Below are positions 8,716-17,427 of a DNA stretch of 54,668 nucleotides, piece by piece (position 1 is the first letter of the stretch; each line of letters begins with the position of its first letter). A program made the translations under genes and the position numbers. Origin of the DNA: Alphaproteobacteria bacterium (GTDB lineage Bacteria > Pseudomonadota > Alphaproteobacteria > RF32 > CAG-239). Below the pieces are notes generated by a model. The model was not told the origin of the DNA. It saw nothing but the letters and a program-made list of their open reading frames with translations, and did no database searches. The stretch lies in contig JAFTVD010000011.1 of NCBI GenBank assembly GCA_017465945.1, forward strand, positions 1 through 54,668, in the 5' to 3' direction.

Positions 8716-8785
8716 GTGGAGAGATTATGGATATTACTTGAATATTTGGCTTTAGAATATATGGTGGTAAAGAAGGAGTATTAAG

Positions 8786-10042
8786 ATGTTTTCAAAATTT
8801 GAAAGATTTGTTGCTTGTCGTTATTTAAGAGCGAAAAGAAAAGAAGGCTTTATTTCGGTTATTACTTCTTTTGCTTTTGTGGGTATTGCACTAGGTGTTG
8901 CAACACTTATTATTGTCACCTCTGTGATGAATGGCTTTAAGGCTGAACTATTAGGGAGAATACTTGGTATAAATGGACACATTAGTATAGCAAGTCTCCA
9001 TAACACTAACTTTAATAATTACCTAGAAGCTATTAAAACTTTAGAAAATCAAGTTATAGGTGTTGATGTTGCCATTCCTTTGGTTGAAAAACAACTTTTG
9101 GCAACTGCAGGTAATAGCGCTGAAGGAGTAATGATTAGAGGTATTAGAGCTAATGATATACAAAAAAAACAAGTACTTCGTGATGGTTTTAAGGATTTTG
9201 ATTTAAACTTTTTTAAAGATGATGTTGTTGTTTTAGGATATAAGCTTGCTAATAAACTTGGTGTTATGGAAGGTGATGAAATAACACTTCTTTCTCCTCA
9301 AGGTAAAATAACAATGTTTGGGACAGTACCAAGGATGAAAAGCTATAGAGTGGCTGGAACTTTTAATTTTGGAATGTATGAGTATGATGCAAACTTTATT
9401 TTTATGCCACTAGAGGCTACTCAAAAGTTTTTCTCTCTTGGTGATAGTGTTAGCTCGATTGATGTAACTTTACGTGATGATGTTGATATTGATTATACAA
9501 GAGAACTTATAAGAAATGCAGTTGAAAGTTCTGGAAATAGAGCCTTTATATATGATTATCGCCAAACAAATTCTGCATTTTTTAATGCGATTGATGTTGA
9601 AAGAAATGTTATGTTCCTTATCTTAACGCTAATCATTTTAGTTGCTGCATTTAATATTATCACAGGACTTATTATGTTAGTTAAAGACAAAGGTAGAGAT
9701 ATAGCTGTGCTCAGAACAATGGGGGCAACTAAAGGGGCAATAATGAGGATTTTCTTCCTTGATGGAGCTTATATTGGTGTTGTGGGGACTGCTCTTGGAG
9801 TGATTTTAGGCTTGTTGTTTTGTGATAACATAGAAAATATAAGACAATTTTTGCAGTCTATTGCAGGACGTGATTTATTTGCTCAAGAAATATATTTCTT
9901 ATCGAAATTACCAGCAAAGGTTGAAACAGACGTTGTAGTTAGCGTTGGAGTTATTTCTTTGTTATTATCATTTATTGCTACACTATATCCTGCATATAGA
10001 GCGGCAAAAATGGATCCTGTGGAGGCTTTACGCTATGAGTAA
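8786..10042 (+). CDS. lolC: LolC/LolE-family lipoprotein-releasing permease
   Basis: An inner-membrane permease of the Lol system, 418 aa, about the family's normal length. One N-terminal helix (about 22-48, preceded by RYLRAKRKEGFISVI), a large periplasmic MacB-like domain (about 50-265), then three C-terminal helices with the FtsX-domain coupling stretch VLRTMGATKGAIMRIF. It extracts mature lipoproteins from the inner membrane and passes them to LolA. Only one permease gene is seen, so a LolC-type homodimer (LolF-like) is likely, as in many alphaproteobacteria. GGAG precedes the start. It overlaps lolD by 8 nt. Confidence 0.93.
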   Translation: MFSKFERFVACRYLRAKRKEGFISVITSFAFVGIALGVATLIIVTSVMNGFKAELLGRILGINGHISIASLHNTNFNNYLEAIKTLENQVIGVDVAIPLVEKQLLATAGNSAEGVMIRGIRANDIQKKQVLRDGFKDFDLNFFKDDVVVLGYKLANKLGVMEGDEITLLSPQGKITMFGTVPRMKSYRVAGTFNFGMYEYDANFIFMPLEATQKFFSLGDSVSSIDVTLRDDVDIDYTRELIRNAVESSGNRAFIYDYRQTNSAFFNAIDVERNVMFLILTLIILVAAFNIITGLIMLVKDKGRDIAVLRTMGATKGAIMRIFFLDGAYIGVVGTALGVILGLLFCDNIENIRQFLQSIAGRDLFAQEIYFLSKLPAKVETDVVVSVGVISLLLSFIATLYPAYRAAKMDPVEALRYE

Positions 10043-10760
10043 CGAAAAAAATGTTTTAGAATTAAGAAATATCATAAAAAATTATCGTCAAGGTAAACAA
10101 AATTTAGAGGTATTATCTGGGGTTAATTTAGAAATTGCACCAAGAGATGTAATTGCTCTTGTTGGACAATCTGGTAGTGGTAAATCAACATTGTTACAAA
10201 TAGCTGGACTTTTAGACAAGCAAACTGCAGGTAAGGTTATTATAAATGGTGAAAATGTTGGAAAAGTTAGTGATGATGTTAGAACATCTTTAAGACGAGA
10301 TTACATTGGCTTTGTTTATCAATACCACAATTTACTTGGTGACTTTAGTGCTCTTGAAAATGTTATGCTACCAATGTTGATTGCTAAAAAAGATAAAAAA
10401 GAAGCTTATGATAGAGCTATTATGTTATTAGAAAAGATGCACTTATCTCATAGGATTAACCATAGACCTGCTGAGATGTCTGGAGGTGAACAACAAAGAG
10501 TTGCTATTGCTAGAGCTTTAGCTAACTCTCCTAAATTATTACTTGCAGATGAGCCAACAGGAAATCTTGATCCAAATACTGCAGAAGAAGTATTTAGCTC
10601 GCTTCTTGATATTATTAAAGAAACGGGATTGGCTGCACTTATTGCAACACATAATATGGATTTAGCATCTCGGATGAATAAGCAATATAAGCTTAAAGAT
10701 GGTGTTTTAATTAATATTAACGAACCAATATTATCTAAAATAACAAAAAACTTCTATTAA
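10035..10760 (+). CDS. lolD: LolD lipoprotein-releasing ATPase
   Basis: The ATPase of the Lol complex, 241 aa. Walker [10 protein letters not shown], the Q-loop region in VYQYHNLL, signature MSGGEQQR and Walker [14 protein letters not shown] are intact; the LolD/MacB group shares this last form. The start is ATG 10035, inside the end of lolC (8-nt overlap), with GGAGG at about 10021-10025. Longer in-frame readings upstream would only be a shadow of lolC. Confidence 0.93.
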   Translation: MSNEKNVLELRNIIKNYRQGKQNLEVLSGVNLEIAPRDVIALVGQSGSGKSTLLQIAGLLDKQTAGKVIINGENVGKVSDDVRTSLRRDYIGFVYQYHNLLGDFSALENVMLPMLIAKKDKKEAYDRAIMLLEKMHLSHRINHRPAEMSGGEQQRVAIARALANSPKLLLADEPTGNLDPNTAEEVFSSLLDIIKETGLAALIATHNMDLASRMNKQYKLKDGVLININEPILSKITKNFY

Positions 10761-10928
10761 GCATAAAAAAAAGCTTGCAAATTAAAATAATTGAAGTTAT
10801 TTTAGCAATACTTCCGAGAAAGAGGGTAAAAAATACCCCGTTTGCGGAGCTTTGATTAAATTTAAAGCAATAAAGACAAAACTATCGGGACAACAAATAA
10901 ATAAATTAAATTTAAAGGATTTTTTAAT
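10761..10928 (+). promoter_or_regulatory. rpsD 5' leader region
   Basis: A 168-nt gene-free leader before rpsD. It contains short inverted segments (a TACCCCG-TTTGCGGAG area near 10834-10850). S4 represses its own translation in several bacteria through a structured leader, so an autoregulatory element is possible, but I cannot identify a known fold. No clear promoter was found. Confidence 0.25.
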
Positions 10929-11543
10929 ATGAAAAGTATTGTTAATGCTAAAAAGAAGAATAGCCGTCGCTATGGTCACAACCTTTGGGGTGATCCAAAC
11001 AGCCCTATTCTAAAAAGAAATTATGCACCTGGTCAACATGGTCAAAGAAGAAAAAAGACTACTGACTATGGTGAACAATTATATGCAAAACAAAGATTAA
11101 AAGTTTACTATGGTAATATTTCTGAGAAACAATTCCATAAGTACTATGTTGAAGCTATTCGTAGACGTGGTGATGCTGCTGAAAACTTAATTGGTTTGTT
11201 AGAATCTCGTTTGGATAACTTAGTTTACAAAGCTAAATTTGTTCCAACAGTATTTGCAGCTCGTCAATTTGTAAACCACGGTCATGTTACTGTTAATGGT
11301 AAAAAAGTTAACATCCCTTCTTACATTGTTAAAGCTGGTGATGTTATTGAAGTTCGTGAAAAATCAAAGAACTTGGCTATGGTATTAGCTGCTGTTCAAT
11401 CACAAACTCGTGATTTCCCTTCATATATGGAAGTTGATGCATCTAAATTATCTGCAAAATATTCTTTTGTACCTAAATTTGATGATGTTCCTTACCCATG
11501 TATGATGGAACCAAACTTGGTTATCGAGTTCTACTCAAGATAG
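10929..11543 (+). CDS. rpsD: 30S ribosomal protein S4
   Basis: Complete 204-aa S4, which binds 16S rRNA and nucleates small-subunit assembly. Recognisable blocks are the N-terminal [30 protein letters not shown] and the S4 RNA-binding domain from about residue 93 ([14 protein letters not shown], then [12 protein letters not shown]). The N-terminus ([16 protein letters not shown]) differs from the usual MSKR form but has the right length. AAAGGA precedes the start. It stands alone, away from the alpha operon, as is usual in alphaproteobacteria. Confidence 0.97.
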   Translation: MKSIVNAKKKNSRRYGHNLWGDPNSPILKRNYAPGQHGQRRKKTTDYGEQLYAKQRLKVYYGNISEKQFHKYYVEAIRRRGDAAENLIGLLESRLDNLVYKAKFVPTVFAARQFVNHGHVTVNGKKVNIPSYIVKAGDVIEVREKSKNLAMVLAAVQSQTRDFPSYMEVDASKLSAKYSFVPKFDDVPYPCMMEPNLVIEFYSR

Positions 11544-11565
11544 TAGATGGTTTATACCGATTTTT

Positions 11566-11594
11566 AAGCAGGGTTTCCGCCCTGCTTTTTTTTT
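11566..11594 (+). terminator. Intrinsic terminator of rpsD
   Basis: AAGCAGGG / CCCTGCTT stem (11566-11573, 11580-11587), 6-nt loop, nine T. Confidence 0.9.
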
Positions 11595-11609
11595 GTACGA
11601 AATTAAATA

Positions 11610-11639
11610 TTGACAAAATAAACAAAATAACATATAGTA
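11610..11639 (+). promoter_or_regulatory. Sigma70-type promoter
   Basis: TTGACA at 11610-11615 and TATAGT at 11634-11639, 18-nt spacer, 47 nt before the ATG of the 11687 gene. It resembles the promoter of the 354 gene (shared CATATAGTA string). Confidence 0.6.
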
Positions 11640-11686
11640 CTATTCGATAAATAAAAAATATGTTTTACTATTAATAAATATTAATT

Positions 11687-12724
11687 ATGGAAAATAAACT
11701 TAAAAAGTATTGGGAGTTCTTTTCAACAAGAACTTTTGAAAAAGGTGTTAGTCTTGAATTTTTCAAGGATGGAAGCTTTGCTGTTGTAAATAAAAATGCT
11801 AGTGGCGAATTTAAAAACGTCATGGAGTTTTACAACGATAATTGCAATCATGTTGGCACATTAAGAGGTAATGATTTACGAACCCTTAGCAATGGAATCA
11901 CTATTTCGGTTGAGTCGGATAAAATCATTATCGTGGCAAATGGTGCTGATGTTTGCCAAAATGCTCCAACAATAAGCTATGAAAAAGGAAGGAGAGTTTT
12001 CTCATCTGGATCATATGTTGTTGCAAAACATCCTGTTGGAAAAGGATGCGGTTACCAAATCTACATGGTCTGTCATGATTTCATACCATTAAGTCATCCC
12101 TTAATAACGGATGATGTTGTTTCTTTTGAAGCATCAAGTGATAATGATGTTTTTGCTGTATCGTATGATACGTCAAATCCTAATGACACGTGGCTTATCT
12201 GTACCAAAGAAAAAGGTATAAAGACGCTTAATGATTGCTACAGAATTGTGGTTCTTGGCAATGGTAGCTACATTGTACATGATGAGATGGGGTGTAAGCT
12301 TTATTCTAACAAGAATGTCGTACTTTGTATCTCTGATGATACTTGGGGAATAAAACCTCTTGGGTACAGGCATGTTTGTTTTGAAAATAAGTTTATCGTT
12401 GACGCTGATGATGGTGGAATTATAGCAAAAGCTAGTAAGGATATCGTCACTGTTCTTCCGCAAGAACTAATATTTTCTGCATACACTATGCGTGACTATG
12501 TCGGTGATACGGGCTATATGTTAAATGGTAAGGCTTTGCCTTATAGTGCAACATCTCGTTTAGATGAAAATTTGGTTGTTGTATACCAGCAAGGTACATT
12601 CTATCCATTTTTATCTAATAAAGAAGAATATGCTGATGATTGTGATGATATCTATCAATTAAGATTGTCACAACTATATCCTGGTAAACGTTCAGAAATG
12701 TATCCTAACAACTGGAAAGATTAA
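11687..12724 (+). CDS. Paralogous beta-rich protein, copy A (345 aa)
   Basis: First of four neighbouring relatives. It begins with LKKYWEFFS, then FFKDGSFAV, and near the C-terminus has VVYQQGTFYP. Between these lie repeated short strands with Gly/Asp turns, as in a beta-propeller with irregular blades (for example SSGSYVVAK, GNGSYIVHD). It has eight Cys residues, no signal peptide and no membrane helix, so it is probably cytoplasmic. No Pfam family comes to mind; WG-repeat proteins are the nearest in style. The start has no Shine-Dalgarno (A/T-only, AATTATGG). It is flanked by its own promoter and terminator. Confidence 0.7.
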   Translation: MENKLKKYWEFFSTRTFEKGVSLEFFKDGSFAVVNKNASGEFKNVMEFYNDNCNHVGTLRGNDLRTLSNGITISVESDKIIIVANGADVCQNAPTISYEKGRRVFSSGSYVVAKHPVGKGCGYQIYMVCHDFIPLSHPLITDDVVSFEASSDNDVFAVSYDTSNPNDTWLICTKEKGIKTLNDCYRIVVLGNGSYIVHDEMGCKLYSNKNVVLCISDDTWGIKPLGYRHVCFENKFIVDADDGGIIAKASKDIVTVLPQELIFSAYTMRDYVGDTGYMLNGKALPYSATSRLDENLVVVYQQGTFYPFLSNKEEYADDCDDIYQLRLSQLYPGKRSEMYPNNWKD

Positions 12725-12737
12725 CAAGTTAACTATT

Positions 12738-12767
12738 AAAAGCCCCCTATTTTGGAGGGCTTTTTTT
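12738..12767 (+). terminator. Intrinsic terminator, repeated type
   Basis: AAAAGCCC-CC paired with GG-GGGCTTTT. The same hairpin recurs after the next two paralogs (13858, 14963). Confidence 0.85.
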
Positions 12768-12769
12768 AT

Positions 12770-12798
12770 TTGACAAAATCATTTTTTTATTTTATTTA
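12770..12798 (+). promoter_or_regulatory. Promoter of paralog B
   Basis: TTGACA (12770-12775), 17 nt, TATTTA (12793-12798). Confidence 0.55.
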
Positions 12799-12843
12799 AA
12801 GCGCACAAGTAAAATTATTGTGTAACATTAAAAATTTATAATT

Positions 12844-13851
12844 ATGAGTGATTTTAAAGAACAGTTAAAAAAGTATTGGGATTTTTTCTCCCACAAAAGT
12901 TTTGATGAAGGAGCAATTGTTGATTTTTTCAATGATGGTAGCTTTGCCATTGGTACAACCACTTATAAAAACTATTATGATTGTGATTGCAACCAGGTTG
13001 ACTATTTATCTGGTGGAGATTTGAGAATTCTTGCTAATGGTGTAACCATTGAAGTTGAAAATGATCATATTCTTCTATCTAGAAATGGCATAATAAAGTA
13101 TTTAGGGAGAAATCTCATGCCTTACAGAGCTGGTGATAAGGTTTTTACTGCGGCTTCTCTTGTGGTACTGAGAAATGTAAACACAAAAAAGTATGCTTTT
13201 TATAAGATTGCAAATAGGATCCGTAATAAAATTAGCATTACTCAACTTGATCTTGAACTTGATGAAAATATTGTAAATGTAGAAGCATCTCTTGATAGCT
13301 CTGTTTTTGTGGTATCATTTAAAGGTGGAATGCAACGACTTTACAAATATGATGTTGGTAAAAATCATGTTTATGAAGTTACACCAACTGCTTTTACAAG
13401 AGTTCATGTGATGGAATGTGGTTGTTTCATTGTAAACTATGATGACTGCTGTAAGCTCCATTCTCCCACAGGTAAGCTTATATTATCCTCCAATACCTCT
13501 TGGGGAATTTGTGATATCGGCTATGATAAGGTTCGCTTTGATGGCGAGGTAATAGTTGATGTTATATCTGGAAGACCTCTTGGAGAAGCTGATGCTCAAA
13601 TATCAAACATGACAAGAAATGGTATTTTGCACGGACGTTACTTTATCAAAACTGTTGACGGAAAACGAGGTTTCTTGTGTGATAGTAAACTTCTGCCTAG
13701 TATTTGTGGAAGCCGTTTTCATGATAACTTAACAGTTATCTATCAACAAGGAACGTTCTATCCAACAACCTTTGATGTAAATGATGATATTGCTGGTTAT
13801 CAACCAAACTCTTATTATTATTCTCGCTTGAGAGCAATGATTCCTCGTTAA
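12844..13851 (+). CDS. Paralogous beta-rich protein, copy B (335 aa)
   Basis: A clear relative of the 11687 protein: LKKYWDFFS start, FFNDGSFAI, a DDCCKLHS segment aligned with MGCKLYS, SWGI aligned with TWGI, a DLR-LANG segment aligned with DLR-LSNG, and VIYQQGTFYP at the C-terminus. Same predicted irregular propeller-like beta architecture, cytoplasmic, Cys-rich. Overall identity to copy A looks moderate, while the DNA just upstream is nearly identical to that before copy C. The function is unknown. No Shine-Dalgarno; the ATG sits in TATAATTATG. Confidence 0.7.
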   Translation: MSDFKEQLKKYWDFFSHKSFDEGAIVDFFNDGSFAIGTTTYKNYYDCDCNQVDYLSGGDLRILANGVTIEVENDHILLSRNGIIKYLGRNLMPYRAGDKVFTAASLVVLRNVNTKKYAFYKIANRIRNKISITQLDLELDENIVNVEASLDSSVFVVSFKGGMQRLYKYDVGKNHVYEVTPTAFTRVHVMECGCFIVNYDDCCKLHSPTGKLILSSNTSWGICDIGYDKVRFDGEVIVDVISGRPLGEADAQISNMTRNGILHGRYFIKTVDGKRGFLCDSKLLPSICGSRFHDNLTVIYQQGTFYPTTFDVNDDIAGYQPNSYYYSRLRAMIPR

Positions 13852-13857
13852 ACTATT

Positions 13858-13886
13858 AAAAGCCCCCTATTTTGGTGGGCTTTTTT
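13858..13886 (+). terminator. Intrinsic terminator, repeated type
   Basis: Same AAAAGCCC hairpin as at 12738, followed by six T. Confidence 0.85.
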
Positions 13887-13888
13887 AT

Positions 13889-13917
13889 TTGACAAAATCA
13901 TTTTTTTATTTTATTTA
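13889..13917 (+). promoter_or_regulatory. Promoter of paralog C
   Basis: TTGACA (13889-13894), 17 nt, TATTTA (13912-13917); a copy of the promoter at 12770. Confidence 0.55.
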
Positions 13918-13962
13918 AAGCGTACAAATAAAATTATTGTGTAATATTAAAAATTTATAATT

Positions 13963-14955
13963 ATGGTTAATTTAAAAAAGTACTATGAATTTTTTTCAAA
14001 AGTTCACTTTGGAAGATTGGCAGATATCACCTTCTTTAATGATGGTAGTTTTGCGGTAACTCATGAAGGACTTCTTCATATCTTTGATGAAAACTGTGTT
14101 TTGCTCAAATCTTATACAGATGTATTTTTGTGCAAATCAACGGGGGTAGTTATTAAAATTGAAGATGGTGTTGGTTTTAAGGCATATTACAAAGGAAACG
14201 AAATTGCGTCTTATAAAGAGAATTCATGTCTTCGTGGTGTTTGCCATGCACACAACAATGGATTTTATCTTAGCGTGAATTGCAAAGGAAAATATGAAAC
14301 TATTGTTTTTAATGTTAAAACAAATGGAGACATAATGGTGCAAAAAGTTCCTTATTCGATTACTAGTAATACTCGCCTTATGGTGGATGATTATGGCAAC
14401 ATTGTTGTTTCTTTGCCTAATAAAAACAAGTCTTTTTGGTATAACGAAAATGAAGTTGTTGAATTAGACAATGTTGTAGGAATTAAGTTTCTTAGAAATC
14501 ATCGAGCAATTATCTTTACACCAAATGGCTCTAATCTTGTAAAATATGATACTCCTTCTTCTCTTAAATCTCCTATTACTCTTTTACATTCAGATAGTCA
14601 AAGTGGTATTAGGGCTATGAAAGGCGGATTTACCGTTATTTATCAAGATGCGTTGGTGGCAGATGCTGACAATGGTGTGTTTATTTGTCAGTACAATAAA
14701 GAGAAATTTGTTTCTCCTGTGTGTACTAAAGTGAAGGACTACACTATTGAGTATCGTGATTTGAATGCTTTTTGGGTTGGCGGTAACTTCAATATTTTTG
14801 AAGTAAATGAAGAAATTTTGTTTGTAAACTTATACGATGGCAGGTTTTATCCATTCTTTATTGATCTTAATTTTTTAGATGAGGATATAAATAGAGAAAT
14901 TGTTGATAGTGTTTACGAACTGAAACTCTACCAAATGGTTGACCCTCTTTTCTAA
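13963..14955 (+). CDS. Paralogous beta-rich protein, copy C (330 aa)
   Basis: Shares the family start LKKYYEFFS and FFNDGSFAV, and a C-terminal LYDGRFYPFF in place of the YQQGTFYP box. The middle has diverged strongly: strands with Asn/Gly turns such as DDYGNIVVSLPN and FTPNGSNLVKYD. Predicted cytoplasmic and all-beta. Function unknown. The regulatory unit in front is a near copy of that of copy B, so B and C arose by or were homogenised through tandem duplication, after which the proteins diverged. Confidence 0.7.
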   Translation: MVNLKKYYEFFSKVHFGRLADITFFNDGSFAVTHEGLLHIFDENCVLLKSYTDVFLCKSTGVVIKIEDGVGFKAYYKGNEIASYKENSCLRGVCHAHNNGFYLSVNCKGKYETIVFNVKTNGDIMVQKVPYSITSNTRLMVDDYGNIVVSLPNKNKSFWYNENEVVELDNVVGIKFLRNHRAIIFTPNGSNLVKYDTPSSLKSPITLLHSDSQSGIRAMKGGFTVIYQDALVADADNGVFICQYNKEKFVSPVCTKVKDYTIEYRDLNAFWVGGNFNIFEVNEEILFVNLYDGRFYPFFIDLNFLDEDINREIVDSVYELKLYQMVDPLF

Positions 14956-14962
14956 AACTATT

Positions 14963-14991
14963 AAAAGCCCCCTATTTTGGTGGGCTTTTTT
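14963..14991 (+). terminator. Intrinsic terminator, repeated type
   Basis: Third copy of the AAAAGCCC...GGGCTTTT hairpin, followed by seven T. Confidence 0.85.
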
Positions 14992-15007
14992 TATTTACAG
15001 AATATTA

Positions 15008-15036
15008 TTGACAAAAAAAATATTTTTATGTATAAT
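15008..15036 (+). promoter_or_regulatory. Perfect consensus sigma70 promoter
   Basis: TTGACA (15008-15013), exactly 17 nt, TATAAT (15031-15036), 47 nt before the start of the 15083 gene. This predicts strong constitutive expression. Confidence 0.9.
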
Positions 15037-15082
15037 AAGAAGCAATTAACTATTATTATTCACTTTTAAATTATATATATAT

Positions 15083-16279
15083 ATGAGTAAATTATGTTTA
15101 CCTAGCTCCTTTGAAGCTAGTAGCGTTAAAGATGTGCATGTTGAGAACTATTGGAAAATTTTAGGAAACATGAAAAATAAGGGATATGCTTCCCCGATAT
15201 TTTTTCCTAATGGTTATTTGGCATTGTTTAGCAAAACAGATGGGCCAATTAATATTTTCTCAGGCAAAAGTACTGTTCCTGTTTTGAAGGATCTCTCTTT
15301 GTTTAAGGTATTCCCTAACGGATACGTGATACTTGGAAAAACAACAGACGTTTTGGGACTTTATTCCCCAAAGGGAAAATTGTTGGCCAAATTTGTATAT
15401 GACAAAGGTATAAAATCTGGTTATATACAAAAGGACTTAAGAAATGACGTTCCGGTTTATACCTCGCCTATGAGATTTATTAACCAATTTACCTCTCAAT
15501 TAAAGCACAATACCATTGCTGTAATTGATGGTGGTGTTGTATATCTTACAACCGTTGATAAACTCAGTGAGGTCGACAAACTTCTTTTCATTGGAAAGGA
15601 AAACATTGTATCATCAATCTCTGATAGCTACAATGGTATGATTGCTGTTAAGTTTGTTGATGGAGAGATATTACTGCTTAACAGAAAGCTTGAATACGTC
15701 AGTATTGGTCACACGCTTATTGGAGTTAACTTCCTTGAAAATGGCGATTTTATTGCCCGTACAATCAAAAACAAAACTTTGCTTTTTAATAAAAATGCAG
15801 AGTTCATCAAAGAGCTTCCAAAGAAAACAGAAGTTATTGATGGTGAGCGCTGTTACTATTGTGATGGTAGATGTTTTGATTGTTACTCTCACGAAGAAGT
15901 TGACAAAGATTGCTTGCCAATAATCTTCAACAAGGCGAAAGGAATCGAAGTTTTTTATGATGATGCCATTTATAATCAGAAAAAGATGAATAATGGCGAG
16001 GTTTGTACCTCGTATGTTATCTCACTTATTCCTAAGGATTTTGTGGTAACTGACAGAAGACTTATTTCGTTCAAATATAAAGAAAAATTCTTTATATTTG
16101 ATGGATTTTCAAGCCATGATGAAATTTCAAGTAAAGTCTACAGCATTGTAAACACCATCGGAGAAACACAGGACTTGTCTTTGGAGATGTTTGATTATTT
16201 GACAACTCTTCTTGAGTGCTCACATTATAGCACTAATACGCTGAAGGGAATGTTGAAAAATCTCATTTCTACTCTGTAA
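15083..16279 (+). CDS. Distant member of the paralogous beta-rich family (398 aa)
   Basis: Longer than copies A-C, with only a vague match at its start (VENYWKILGN, then IFFPNGYLALF where the others have FFNDGSFAV). It has the same strand-turn texture (FPNGYVILG, FLENGDFIAR), which supports a propeller-like fold, plus a helical C-terminal tail (about 350-398). No signal peptide. It has a perfect TTGACA-17-TATAAT promoter, an A/T-only start without Shine-Dalgarno and a strong terminator. Function unknown. Confidence 0.7.
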   Translation: MSKLCLPSSFEASSVKDVHVENYWKILGNMKNKGYASPIFFPNGYLALFSKTDGPINIFSGKSTVPVLKDLSLFKVFPNGYVILGKTTDVLGLYSPKGKLLAKFVYDKGIKSGYIQKDLRNDVPVYTSPMRFINQFTSQLKHNTIAVIDGGVVYLTTVDKLSEVDKLLFIGKENIVSSISDSYNGMIAVKFVDGEILLLNRKLEYVSIGHTLIGVNFLENGDFIARTIKNKTLLFNKNAEFIKELPKKTEVIDGERCYYCDGRCFDCYSHEEVDKDCLPIIFNKAKGIEVFYDDAIYNQKKMNNGEVCTSYVISLIPKDFVVTDRRLISFKYKEKFFIFDGFSSHDEISSKVYSIVNTIGETQDLSLEMFDYLTTLLECSHYSTNTLKGMLKNLISTL

Positions 16280-16318
16280 AACAATAAACTTCCCTACAAA
16301 GGGGAGTTTATTGTTTTT
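16280..16318. terminator. Bidirectional intrinsic terminator
   Basis: A stem of about 15 bp (16280-16295 with 16301-16315) with A and T tracts on both sides, between convergent genes at 15083 (+) and 16317 (-). Confidence 0.85.
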
Positions 16319-17027
16319 AAATATTTAAATAGCTTAAAACATCTTCTGGGGATTTTACAGTTATTACCTCTGTATTTTCCATATTTCTTAAAGCTTCTGC
16401 TAATGTATAGTCACTACCACCAACTTCTGTTCTGTCAGCAATAAATATTATCTTATCATTAGGGTGGCGAGCTCTTATATGTTCAGCAATTTGCTCTTTA
16501 CCTCCACCTTTGGTAACAATATCTATGGAAATTTTACCACCTAATGTTGCAACATATTCATCAAACTGCTCATTTATTGCTTTAGCTATTTTTTCACGCT
16601 CATGATGAATATTATCCCACTCATGATATTTTGCACGTTCTGCAAAAGGACAATTACGACCTAATACTGTAAAATTTAGCATACCTGGACGAAGTTCCAT
16701 ATAGTTGGTATATAGTTTTCCATTATACTCAGTTGACTTACGAAAACGCTCTAATGTTTGTAGCATTTCTTTATTTAGTTTTATATCGTTTCTATATATT
16801 TCTACACCCTTTTGATGGAAAACATTGCCCATTGAACTATACACACCACTAAATGATGATATAATGTCAGGAGGTAGTTGTTCGGTTATTTTTTCATAAT
16901 TTGAACCTGCAACTAAATAAGCCAAACGCATTTTCAACCATGGCAAAAAGCGGTAACTAAAATCTTTTTCCATCTTCTGACGGGGTAATGTTAATGTTCC
17001 GTCCATATCAAAAATATATATATTCAT
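16317..17027 (-). CDS. HAD-IIB phosphomannomutase-like (eukaryotic PMM type)
   Basis: A 236-aa HAD-superfamily protein. DMDGT at residues 7-11 gives the nucleophile Asp7 and the acid/base Asp9. The block around 111-139 (ELRPGMLNFTVLGRNC, then ER) and GGKISIDIVTKGGGKEQ at 163-179 are hallmarks of eukaryotic-type alpha-phosphomannomutases (PMM1/PMM2), and FIADRTEVGGSDY at 195-207 holds the metal-binding acidic site. These enzymes interconvert mannose-6-P and mannose-1-P for GDP-mannose. Bacteria normally use an unrelated alpha-D-phosphohexomutase, so this form is uncommon though found in scattered bacteria. AGGAGG precedes the start; the lipoprotein gene at 17054 lies 26 nt upstream on the same strand. 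Confidence 0.75.
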   Translation of the reverse strand: MNIYIFDMDGTLTLPRQKMEKDFSYRFLPWLKMRLAYLVAGSNYEKITEQLPPDIISSFSGVYSSMGNVFHQKGVEIYRNDIKLNKEMLQTLERFRKSTEYNGKLYTNYMELRPGMLNFTVLGRNCPFAERAKYHEWDNIHHEREKIAKAINEQFDEYVATLGGKISIDIVTKGGGKEQIAEHIRARHPNDKIIFIADRTEVGGSDYTLAEALRNMENTEVITVKSPEDVLSYLNI

Positions 17028-17053
17028 TTTAACCTCCTTATTATCAGCTTATT

Positions 17054-17368
17054 TTATTTTTCAACATCACACTGATAATACGCTTTGGAAGGTACAAATA
17101 ATCTACAAGAAAAAGAATCGACTTTTAATAGTTTTGCTTTGGTATTAGCTTGGTATTTTTTACATAAATCATCAGCCATTTCTTTTATTTCTGCTTCTTC
17201 ATAAAATAATGAATTATAACAAATTGCAGGTTTTCCTGGCTTTGATGATCCCTTATAAATATATACTGTTCCAGGCTCTCTTTGCCTATCTTCAAAAGGC
17301 CTTACTTGAGAGCAGCTAGATATTGCTAATACGATAAAACATAATAACGTTAATTTTAATGTAGACAA
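17054..17368 (-). CDS. Small lipoprotein, unknown function (104 aa)
   Basis: A signal sequence with lipobox AISSC puts the lipidated Cys at residue 19. The mature region (about 85 aa) has Cys at three spaced positions (ICYN, LCKK, SFSC) plus YQCD near the end, an even number that could form two disulfides in the periplasm. No family recognised. It is probably co-transcribed with the downstream PMM-like gene (26-nt gap). Confidence 0.65.
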   Translation of the reverse strand: MSTLKLTLLCFIVLAISSCSQVRPFEDRQREPGTVYIYKGSSKPGKPAICYNSLFYEEAEIKEMADDLCKKYQANTKAKLLKVDSFSCRLFVPSKAYYQCDVEK

Positions 17369-17427
17369 TTTATAAAACTCCCATTAATATTTGTATATAA
17401 CGATATTATATATGAAGTAGAATTAAA

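Larger units (their letters stand above)
12731..12843 (+). repeat. Duplicated terminator-promoter-leader unit, copy 1
   Basis: This 113-nt interval (terminator, TTGACA promoter and A/T leader) matches 13851-13962 with only four substitutions and one single-T indel by my count. It is far more similar than the flanking coding regions. Confidence 0.85.
13851..13962 (+). repeat. Duplicated terminator-promoter-leader unit, copy 2
   Basis: 112 nt almost identical to 12731-12843. It ends at the ATG of copy C. Confidence 0.85.

Noticed and set aside
10761..10928. Known S4-binding leader motif before rpsD
   Set aside because: No recognisable pseudoknot or consensus could be identified by eye; left as a low-confidence leader only.
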